NCBI GenBank assembly: GCA_013407085.1 | Contig: JACCGJ010026004.1 | Coordinates: forward strand, 42,536-106,535 | Direction of reading: 5' to 3' | DNA: 64,000 nucleotides | Origin: Atriophallophorus winterbourni | Lineage: Eukaryota > Platyhelminthes > Trematoda > Plagiorchiida > Microphallidae | In this document: positions 46,201 through 58,200 of the stretch, one piece after another | Layout: each line of letters begins with the position of its first letter | Position numbering within the stretch: the stretch's first letter is position 1 | Position numbers and translations under genes: made by a program | The notes under the pieces: model-generated | The model's database searches: none | Told to the model about the DNA's origin: nothing | What the model saw: only the letters and a program-made list of their open reading frames with translations

Positions 46201-49200
46201 AGACCTGTGGTGTGGTGTGTGTTGGTAAAACATGCAAAGTGGAACATTTTATTCGTTTCACCGCATCAACCATGATCGCATAGTTTGCAACTTTGAATAT
46301 TTTTCCAGCCGTTCACTTTTCCCCGGAATCACTAGTGTTTTGTGTACAGGTGAAAAAACAAATTGGTTGGGACGATTTCGCCAACAATCGATTGGAATAT
46401 GTTTGGGACCGATCGTGTATTCATAATGCAAAGAAATTTGAGTGCAATCGGTTATAGCAGTTTTGAGGTAACGTTTCACTTCTGACATAGAAGCTTCGTC
46501 AGACCTGGGGTGATAGTCAGGACAAAGAACATGATTAAGTAATAGTCAACCCCCAACCACTGATTTGACCTTGCCGATTAAACAGCCTATAGTACGCCTA
46601 CGCTTTGTCACGTCTCGTCGGAATGACCAGGATCAGTAGTCGATATACCTACTAGTGTGTATCCACACAAATCTAATACAAGTGCACACGGTCAAGGTCA
46701 GTTGACACAGCGGCCCACATGCGTAAAATTTCATCGTTAACGGGGTTCACTACTACTTAATCATTTTCCCTGTCCTAACTATCACCCTTGGTCTGACAAA
46801 TATTAAAACGCTTCATCTAGACTGGCTTTTACAAGCGTTGCGAGATTAATTGGAAACACTGGGTGGTTTCAACGAAACATTCGTATTTGCGGCCTTTTCC
46901 ATCACAAACCGTTCCATCATTTTCATGTTGTTTATGCTCACCACGTAATGTGATTACGATCGAGCATCCTCATGCTTTCAATCTGTCCACAATAGTTTAC
47001 ATCAAGTTCATGGCTAATGAGGATTTAAGGCACACAATGATCCCTACAAAAATATTCCACATATATCAGCGTTAAGTTAATTGTTAAGCTCATTCGTCTC
47101 TTTGCAATACTCGAAAGAAAACAGCCAAAAGTGTTTATTAATTGTCAAGAGAGTTGAAACTTTTGGTAAATCACCCAATGTTGGATAAAACGGTCTCTTA
47201 TCACGCACTCTTAGACACTGAGTAAACAACTCGACAGACTGAGCAAACAAACTAACTAACTCAGGATACCCGCATTTTGATAAACTCTACACGACTTTTT
47301 TTTAAACTAATTTCCAAATTGGAAATTCGTCGTTTTCTTGTTTAATTAAACACCAGCTTTTAAAATGTTTGTAAAGGAATTAAATTAGTCGTTCGTCTAG
47401 TCACCAATCGACTATTTGTAATTCGTTAAAAAAACACAAAACATCACATTTTATGAGTTGTCAATTTACCGAGAAAAATTACTTAAGTATTGTGGGTTTT
47501 TTTATATTGTTTGGGATTATCTGCTAAAACCTGAAGCCCTTGGCGCACCCTGGAAGAAATTGGAAAATTCACTGCAACAACTTATTTTCCGTTCCAGCGC
47601 GCGAAATCATATCACGTACAGCTACATGATGAAACCGAACCGAAGCACCATTACTATGGAATCCAGACGTTTGACACGTAACGAAAACACATTTGATTAT
47701 GTGAAATCTTTAATTACTTAAACTGAAGCATGCACGAAAACATATGTCACGACACCACACATCTCATCCCGCTTAGAGATTTGGAACTCGATGTGTATCC
47801 TTAACTTCTAAAACGGAATGCGAACGAAAATTGAAAGCCTTCTTCGCGAGGAATCTTGTGCGATCTACGGTTTCGATGATACACACATGTGTAACTTTGC
47901 ATGTACATACATTTTTGACCAAAGGTTTCACGGTACCACTTGTTGTTGTTGTTGGCCTACTTTGGTCAACGTCGACCATGGATGTACATCACAATCGCAT
48001 GAATGTTCATGTTCTACAGCTTTTTCAATGACTAAACAGTCCGATTCGGGAGGAACAATCTCTCCCGCAGCGCTTGCAACGATAGTCGGAACTCTGTTGT
48101 ATTGCGCCAGTTGCACGTCGGTGGCGTGATCTGCGTTCAGCAGCCAGGAGCTGTATTTGCTCCTCCCCGGCTTGCAGTCGACGCTTTACACAATGCCTCC
48201 AAAGTGAGCGGTGAAGAGCAAGTTNNNNNNNNNNNNNNNNNNNNGGTTCGAGCTGACAGTTTAAAACAGTGATGATGGGGAGGCTGATGCAGTCCCTTGA
48301 CAGAAGGACTTTGGTGTTGCTCATCATCGCTGATTGTTAGAGTCAAAGTGCTTGCATGCCTAACGAACAACAGTCCATAAGTGACTGGAGGTCTCTTGGG
48401 AGTGATCAATACAAAGGCTACAAAAACCATCGTAGGCGAACAGTGGCAGGTCAAAGGATTATGCACATCCCGTACTATTGGTTTTTCCCGTGCTCTCAAC
48501 GGTCGGTTGGAAAGGCTTGTCGATCACTTTGTCAGTGCGTAGTAAATTGCGTCTGTCCTCGTCCTAAATCGTGCTTCAGATCAGAGGCAAATAAAATGCC
48601 GAACAGCGTTGGGAGCAAGAACACACCCCCTTGTTTATTAATGCCTCGCTACTCACTTAGCTTAAGCTAAATTTCCCTATCCCCGGCCTTTGGGAGTCGA
48701 ATTTGAAAAGCGTATTTATTGGAAGTACGCAAAAGGTATTTGTATTTTCAAACATAAATTTGGAATTTATGAGTGTGATTTAAAATATCCAAGAAGTGTA
48801 ATGAGATAAATAATTGCTCAGAAGTGATGAATAATGTTGGTAAATTGACGAAAATCCTCGTTTGCATGCATCTCCATCACACAAACACCCCACGACCGCT
48901 TTCGTGCTGCTTGCACTCATCCAGTAGTGAGAGTACCATCTAGATCCCCTGCCTTAAATTGGTAGACCAAAAATGTTTGCACTTTTATGCCATGTTTGAT
49001 AATTTTGTTCGTATCAAGCTTATCCAACGGGGTATAGGCAAATGCGCATAATGTATTTGGGAATTACAAATTTACATCTATTTGTTTATACCTCGTAGAT
49101 CTCGAATTATGTTTCGACAAAGTGAAACTTCGCCTATGCAGCTTATTTGATTATTTCGGTTAACGTGAAGAAACAAACATTAAACAGATATCACCATGTA

Positions 49201-52200
49201 CACCTGAAAGTGATTCAGCGTAATTCAACTCACCCGCATAGACGATTCCAAATTGTCCGGAACCCAGAACCTCGTCAGGAAATATTTGATACATAGCGGA
49301 AACGCCCTGAGACGATACAATATTAACAGTAATGAGAAATGCGTTTGCATTTGATTAACGATAAACTGAAAATAAATACAAAATTTGACCTTTAAATATT
49401 TATATTTTTGTTATGAGGAACCAATGTGTGGTAAATTTCTTTAAATGAACAAGGTTTTGAATAACGTTAGACTTGTGTTTGTGGCTACTCATCCATGCCA
49501 ACCGCACAGACATATTCACAAATTTGATATCGACGGTTCATAATTGAAGCACTTGCATTTACTCAACTCAACTGGTTTCGGTTTTGATATAATAACAAAA
49601 TGCTATTATCGAATTCCGATACATTTTTGTTCTGTTAAATATTCACACTTGCAAGGTTTTCCATCACACATACCACACGACCGGTTACGTGCTGTTTGCA
49701 CTCCTCTGGTAGGGACGGTACGATTAGGATCCGCATGCGCTTGAAACAGTGGAAGAACGGTAAACAATGTTCCGAATTGTAAACCACCTTTATTTACAAC
49801 CCACACTGTGGGTTGTAAGACAAGTAGTATTTGAAGTGAATTTCATCTCTCTGTCTCTCCCACCACACGGAAGGTTACGTGCTGTTTGCACTCATCACGT
49901 AGGGAGAGTACAATCATAACCAAAATGCTTTAAAACAGTAGAGAAATAATAAACAATGTTTAAGTTTTAAAGTCACTATTGACTGAGTTTGTTACATCCA
50001 ACTTATTTAAACACATATAAAAATAGATAAACCATTCTTATGATTATTGAATAGTTGTTGTTTAGATTTCATGAGAATAGATTCAATAAAAAAATAGTCT
50101 TGATAACAGCAGTCTGGGTCTCGATGCTGGTGATGGTCGATCTCATGTTGCAGTGAGCAAGCCGGCTGTATGCTGCAGTGATGCGCTCGAAGATGTCATT
50201 GACATAGGAGTTCATGATTGGCATCAACTTGGACGAGATGCTGGTATAATGATGGATCTAATCAAGAACCTTGTAGAAGTAGAGAGCGTAAGATAACTTC
50301 CTGTTTTGCATGTTGGTATTGTCAACTTTGAGTAACTTGAACATTAGGGCTTTCTTCGCGATCTGTCGCAATAAACGTTACAACAAAGAACGCAAAGTTC
50401 AAAATACGTCGAACGTCAAAATGAGGTTAATCAATCCTAACCGAGATGAATTTCCTGGAACGAACTGGGTTAGGAATATGTCGAACCGAACGCTGTCGGC
50501 AGATAAGGAACACGTGCTTAGTTGCAGTTTGAATTTTAACTGCTAGGATGCCTGCTGAAAACACAATCAATTCCAGAAGTAACGCAAGAAAATATTCGCC
50601 ATAGAATAATACCCGCACTCATCGCGAACAAAGAGCACCAAGTTATGAGGCGTACCGAGTTAACTGCAATGACCAATTTACGAAAAGATTGAAATATTGT
50701 CATATTACCAAGAGACAAACGACGGGTGACGGTGGTTATGAACAAAGACGCGAGGCTGAACTACTTCTACAAGACACCACTACATATCGGAAGAGCAACG
50801 AAGACTAAACCAAGCAGTTGGAAGATAAAATAAATGCTACATTGATTAAACTCAATTTCATGGGACAAATCAATACTACCGAGCAAACTTGTATGCCATT
50901 GTAGCTGATGATGGTTTTTCATTTTTTTCAAAAAAGCACCCATTTATGCAAATCAAAATAAACTGTGTCCATTCTGGTTTATTTACTAAATTAAAAAGGG
51001 TATTGAAAGAGGATGGTGGATGATTTCCGGAACTATAAATGTTTATTTATGATTAACTGTATTGAAATGGCAAAAATCAAAACATTGCACTTACCCTCTC
51101 TGTACACTGCCCACTGTCAATGAAACTGCTTATTGTGCAACCTGAAAAATGATAGAAAGTTTGTTACTGATTTCCAGAACATCGCCTACACAGAATCGAC
51201 ATGTTAAATTCTGAGACAAATATTCGAAACTAATTTCAAATATTCTCACGTTAATCGGAGTTGATTTCAATGGGTAAAAGTGTTACCTGACTCATTGCTT
51301 TCTTCGGCAACTTCAACATCCCCATCAGCAGGAAAGGAGTGTTCGGGATTTACCAATTCTGAACTTGCTGTTACAGTTATACTTGTTCGTCGTTGTTCTT
51401 GAGATGGTTCCCCGCGATCTGATGTCACACTTGCTTTCGTCGTAAATGGAAGCAGCGATTGTCGCAGCGCTGTCTCCAAATGTCGAGCCACATCCAATCC
51501 TGTACCAGGAGGTGGTGGGAGTATGGCTGTACGGAAGGAAGCCATTTGTGCGCTCTTGGATTCCTCGTTTAAACATTCCGGATGATCGGATGTATTCACG
51601 TGACGTATCAATCCGTAAACAGGCGCGGATGCTTTGCGAGAAAATGATTGAACCATGGGTAGTGTTGGAAAATGGGATTTCCTTCGTGATTTCAACATCT
51701 TCTCGAAGGGATCAAACTCCTCATCCAACGATTCCCCATAGGCGAGTTGGCCGACCAAATATACAGTGCCGTCCACACAACGAATTTCAAACACGTGGTT
51801 TGGAGTTTCAGGGGTCCTGAGATTTTGGTTCGGTAGTGTCCAACATATGGAGTTTGTGCCAGCGGGTTCTACAGCTGCGATGCTCTCGAGAAGTAGTTCC
51901 TGAAAGTGATTGATGATTAATGGGAAGAAATTTGTATGCAATTGGTAAGAGCAATTTCGGGGCAGCGTTTTGCTTCTGAAAAAGAAGCTCATTCAGACCA
52001 AGGTGATACTCAGGACAGCTGCAGTTCATGGCAAAGACAACTTTATCATTTGTTACGAATAGCCTCTGGAGAATCAAATGCAACGGTTGTCCTAGGATTC
52101 GTATTGGGAAGACTTCTACTAGAATCGATGAACACCCAATGCATGGTAAAAGATGTGAGTGTATGTACATCCCTTCTTTGTTAATCAGACTTGGAAGAAC

Positions 52201-55200
52201 ATTGATTAGTTACAGATTACAGGGTCGATTGTAAAATGTCAGAGTTAAAGACAAACAATTTTCCACTGTTTCAAGGCTCACTGAAACTGATCTTACTGTC
52301 TCCACCTGACGATGGCAAACAGCCTGAAACCGGTAGTGGTGTGTAAATATTGGGGATGTGAGCACCACAATACTTTAAACCATTAAAACGTTTTGACAAA
52401 GGCTACATGCGGAGGTGGTCGAGAGTGCTAAACAGGTCGACCTGCGGTCATTAAAGATCTCTACAATCTGTTGCTCAGCACTGATGGGAACGTAAGTAGA
52501 TAATATTTATCTTAACCTCAATAAATATTTTTTTTAAAAATTGTTCAAAGTTAACCCCATAAGTTATGGACTGTTACAGATGTGAGTTATATTCACAACC
52601 GACCTTGGTCTTTTTGATCGTTTTGACCAAGCTTGTCACCGGACTCAGCAGGAAACCCTTCAATGAGCGATTCAAAACGCTAAATTTATTTGATTACCTA
52701 CGTCGTCGTCTCCGAGGGGATTTGATTCTGGTTGAAAATATTTTGAAAACCGAAAATCACCCTCTACAATGCTTATTTAATCTACGGAGCAAGCATACTA
52801 CAAGAGCTCACACATTTATTCTAACTGTCCCTTACTCGAGACCCAACTGCAGACGACATTTTTTGCGGTGTGAGTTTGTTTTACTTGGAACAATCTACCA
52901 CATTATATTGTAAACTCACCAAATCAGCAGATTTTCAAGAGGAGTCTTGGTGCCTATTTGACCCTAAACCCGTGCATCGAAGAAAACTGTACATTTTAGC
53001 ACCATGCTTCAACATTTATCATCCTACCAATCGAAAATCTGCCCTTTAGATTTTTAATTGTTTCTTGAACTGCTCATTAAGCAACCAAATCCCATTTTTG
53101 TTTGTTATATTATTCGTTGTTGTCATATTATTCTGTGGTTTTTGTGAAGCTATATGCTTTTTAGACCATTAAAATTGAATTGAATTGATCTGTATCGGAT
53201 TGATGTGGATAAAATCTACCAGCAAACTTGGCCAGGTCTACTTGACTTGAAACCCCCCTAGGCTTACGATGGGCGGATTAACGGTAAGGTCAAGACAGAA
53301 TTGGTAGGTGAATGTTAGTTGCCTTGACTATCACCCTTGGTTTGACGAAGCTTCTCTGTCATAAGCGAGACGTTACCCAAAACCTGCCCTAACCGATAGC
53401 ATACAAATATTTTCCAATTTGGATACATGATCGGTGCTAAATATACTCCAATCAATTGCTCGATGGATGAGATTTTTCAACTAAATTTTCATCCATTCAA
53501 GGTATGCAGTTTTACGCGTGTTACCTTCACAGCTCATTGACCTTGACCGCATTCGAGAGGGATGGTAGGTCATTTGACCGGATCCCAGCCTTTCCAAAGT
53601 TTGTGTCAAGGTCAACAATTAGTGGTGGGTGGAGTGCTACTTTGTTATGTTCCACATTAGTCGGAAAGGTCGTTTATGTCAAAAGTGAACCTTTGAAACA
53701 CTACTCTAACCAAATGGATGTAAATCACTGTCTGTATTTATGAGTACTCCGAAATTATATTAACTGTTTTATAAACAAAAAACTAATTTGCATGTATTTC
53801 TATCATACGCAGACTATTCAAGACCGGTTCGTATTGTTTGCACTCATCAGGTAGGGACAATGCGATCTGGATTCGCATGCGCTTGAAACAGTCGAGGAAT
53901 GCTAAGCTTAAAGTTTGATACCACCATTGGATAAGGTTTGCACGACCAACCAGTTTATTTACATCTGCCAACACATATGTAGAGAGGTTAGACCAAAATG
54001 GTTTAACGCGAATTTCCATATGAATGCATTTTCTTCACACACGCCACACGACTGTTCTAAATACAATTTTTGTACCTATGTTTAAAAGCACGTAGGTTAT
54101 ATTATTCTCGAAGCTTATTGATTTCAAGCGTTGTCGACTTCCGGACTTGCATGCAGTTTTGATCACACACGCCATAGACGATTTTGTGCTGTTTGCAGTC
54201 ATCAGGTAGAGACAGTATGATCGAAATGTCCTTGCATCGAAACAGTAGAAGAATTGCACTTGTAAGCCACTGTTGAATAAGGTTGGCACGACCAACCTGC
54301 TTAATCACATGAGCTCATACGCATCAGTATTTTTGTTCAGGGCAATTGGTTAAGCCCATATGAGTTTAGGCACGTGATTGAACAGGTTGGTTTTTCCTAC
54401 CTTATTCAACAGTGAAGAAAAAGCAACGCTTGTTTATGCCTAATTCTATTCATAGCGGTTCCGATTCGTTCGGTTGAAAGTGTTGATTCAAAATGATTTT
54501 TCACATTCTGACTAAGCCCGCAAATGAAACCAAGTTGATTTGTCTGACAACGTTTATTAAATTATAAATCATATGCTGTTCGAAAACGTGATTTTTATAC
54601 CCGAAATTCGAAAAAGGCATCAAACCAACCTTGTAATATCTATTCGTTCGTTCGTGGTAGAACATTGTGATCGTTTGCGTTCCTAATCGCCAAAAATGAC
54701 GCCGAAGCTAAAATAAATAATGTGGAAGCATCACACAATGATACCACTGGCAAACAACAAATAAGTTTGAACTTGATTGTTAGAGCTCATTCAGCTTAAT
54801 CGAATTTCGACAATGATTGATCGATTTTTTGGTTATTTGAATATCGATTGGCGTAGCTCACTTTATGTTCTACTCATATCTCTAAACACAGTTTCGTTGA
54901 TTAAAGCCTCGCGTAAGTTAAAAGAATTCGAGTCTAAATGCATGGGGGTGGTATAGGTTACTTTTTAGTTTTATTAGTCGCGTAACAGAGAACTAGGGAC
55001 GGGTACGGATGGGTAGTCACAAATATAAAAACAACATATTCTCGAAAAATCGATTAAACAACAATACCCATCACTGTATCCGAATAAGACCTGACACAGA
55101 TATCTGTTCGGTTGGGTGACTACAACAGATGCTGCTGGCTCTTTCTGGACTGGTCAAGCAAACAAAGCTACTCAAATGTGCCAGTCTGGAGAACAGTTCA

Positions 55201-58200
55201 TAAACGCTTAATTGCGATCGGTCGAACGGTGGACGGTAGCCCAGGTCGTTAAGGCGTGGGACTACAATGGTGATGGTCGGGGATTCGAATCCCACCCGAA
55301 TCGGAGGAGGATATGCACTGCTGATAAGCTAAAATAAGAGCGAAACTTGTGTCTAGTGCTTCCATCATGGACCGTCTTGATCAACTTTGTGAATATTTAG
55401 ATGGGCTTGGTACGGATTTTTATTTTCCCTTTACATTTCTGATATTCCTTGTGACCCTTCGACACTTAATAATAAATACGCCGATGACGTTGCCGTTGCA
55501 TTGAATCATAATCTTCGGATCGAGCAACATGTTTTAGAATCAGTGGTTACGAACATTGGTCAATGGTCATCCAGGTTTGGTTTATCTTTGAATTCCTCAA
55601 AATTCAACGAGATTGTACTTTCCAACATGACTGGACAGCATTATTTAGCCCTTCATGATGAAATTCCTCGCGTTTCGTTTAACGGCTCTGTGTTCGAAAG
55701 ATGTTACAGCTTTAAGTATCTTGGCGTAACAATATCTGACAATTTTAGCTGGACCAACATTTAACAAATCAATTCTTAAAGGTGTGTCAAATGTCATTCA
55801 TTCTATTCACTTCGCCTCTGTTCTCTCTTCACACCACTAAAGTCATTCAAGTCTATGATTTTTCTTGCATCATTCCGCACCTCCTTTACGCTTCCTCCGT
55901 AATTTTTCCTGGCTTTTTGGAAAATGATTTTATGATGATCAGAAGAAGTATTAAGCTCATCTCAAAATTGTCTTGTGTTCCCGCGGATGACATTCGAGAC
56001 ACTATTGTTGATCGTCACTTTCGTGAATGCAACAGGTTCATCGCAAATATTTATTCTGATTATTCACATCCGCTGAACAAAAGCCTTGCTTATTGTGAAT
56101 CTTTTTCCTCCACCGGATGTTACTATGTTATTCCCTATTCGAGAACTAATAAATTTAGAATCTCTTTTGTTCCATACTTGGCTCGATACATGGTTGATCA
56201 GTCGAAAGCTCTTATGGAGTTAAAGAAGCGCTTGACAATTTTTAAATGACGCTGAGATGTTCAAGTGATTTTCCAATTTTTATTTTTCTAATTCCCCTCA
56301 CATTTGTCTAGCCTATGGTAACCTGACACTTTATTATTTCATTGTGCTACACTTTATACATTTTATCATATTTGTATTTTGTGGAGAAATTAATGTATTG
56401 CTGAAAATTCGTGTACACGAATAAAGTCATTTTCTTTTTCTAGTCACAAACATAAACAACATGTTCTCCGAAAATCGAGAGAATTATCCTCTTACTAGTT
56501 GGACACCCGGATTCGTTGTACTAACCATGTTTAACACGTGCTTCCCTATGCTTTTGTTTATAAATTATCCACTGTTTCAAAACCTACTCAAACGTCAATC
56601 AATCAAATGATGACGACAAACGGTCGAGAAACAGTTGTGGTGTAAGTGTGGGTTACGTGAGCAAAAAATGCAATATTCGACTTGTCAGAAGATCGCTTAC
56701 TTGCGGATCTTTATCAGTTCTATGAACCATCCAAGTTTCCCGAATAATCAAACCCGTTCCGGGACGTTTAATATTTCGTGCGGATTGGATCACCCTCATC
56801 AGAGGAATGTTCTTGTAATCGTACGAACTGGAATGTGAGAGTGACATTCGAAATGTTTCAAATGTTTGAAATACTTCCGATTGGAGAAAAACAAGCCAAA
56901 TACAAGAATAATAATTTCAAGAGTTCATATAAATTATCATTTATAGCTATGGCAAGATATGCTTGATTAAGATTGGAGATTTGACATATCATTTCAAACT
57001 TGTTGCACATTAGGCTGGTTTGAAGAAAAACGAAAAGAATCACTGTGAACTGAAGCAAATGACCTTCATATTCGCCTTTTAAACTCATCAAATTTTGGCG
57101 AATGTTTGAAATTTGAGGACACTGTGGGATGAGGCTGATGGATCGCTCTCTTTACAGACACCTTCGCATGTCAATGGGCATCAACTCGTGGGCTTGTACA
57201 AAAAATCCTCATTTACATACATTGTCATCACGCGAACAACCCACGACGGCTTCCGTGCTGTTTGCGCTCATCGGGTAAGGGCGCCTCTATCAGGATCCGA
57301 ATCAAATAAAACCGCGGAAAAATGGTTAACAAGGTATGAACTTGTAAGTCTGTTGTTGTTCGATAAGTTTAGCACGGCCAATCTTTTAACTCATGTGGGT
57401 TGAGTTAACCCCATGTTCGAACAAAATAATCCATATTTGGAGGATTTTTAGTTATCTAAACACACAAAGCGCGTATGGATATGGTTATTCACGTAAAAAT
57501 CCATCCACGTGTGTGCGACTTAGCCTTCAATCAGACAATTTGCTTCGTTCTATTTTCACTTATCTGTGCATTCCTACGATCAATATTCGCGGATTGATAT
57601 AAAGGGTTTCAAGTTGTTAGGTGCTGTAGAACAGGATCATCACAACCCGTGGTATAAAATCATGTAAATAAATTATGAACATGGACATACAATTGATTCT
57701 CTATGCTTGATTTATTAGTAGATATAGTCACTGATGACATATATGGGAGACAACCATGAATTACAAGACACAAAAATGTATATCAGGCCCGGTTCCAAGG
57801 TTGTCACAGCCGGGAGTGGCTGTGGGGATGAGCTCCCACTGTCGATAAAATGCTCCCATATGGCGTGTGTCTCAAATAGCCTCTGACAACCAAAGCCCAG
57901 CTCCTGGCCTCCACGTAGCGGAACTGTTTCTACTGACAGGCGAAGGGGCGAAGGCGGATGACTAGCGCCCCAAAACCAGTTTGCTCCGGGTAGATGGAGC
58001 TCGTCAACCTGGGAGGGCAGTCCATCTAAGGGAAGAAAACCCTGATTTCCAAACCTCGCTGCCTTGCGGCATACCCCGATTGCGGGAAAGGCTTCGGAAG
58101 TGGAACCCCGAGGAAAAACCCTGCTGCCTTGCAGGTGCAATCAGGCGTGCAAAGGCTAGAGAGAGACGTACGCGAACATCGCCGAGTCCACTTCAAGAAG

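Noticed and set aside
51446..51820. 124-codon plus-strand frame antisense to the PKD PH exon
   Set aside because: Antisense shadow of a confirmed coding exon, with no homology of its own.
51935..52170. Candidate for the missing PKD PH exon
   Set aside because: A minus-strand frame with HW and a following Asp looked vaguely PH-like, but it overlaps a foldback-repeat arm, lacks flanking splice sites in phase 0 and does not match the conserved RHYWRLD strand.
55228..55303. Functional tRNA gene
   Set aside because: The A and B boxes are present but the acceptor stem does not pair and no proper anticodon arm can be drawn. Treated as a SINE head or pseudogene.
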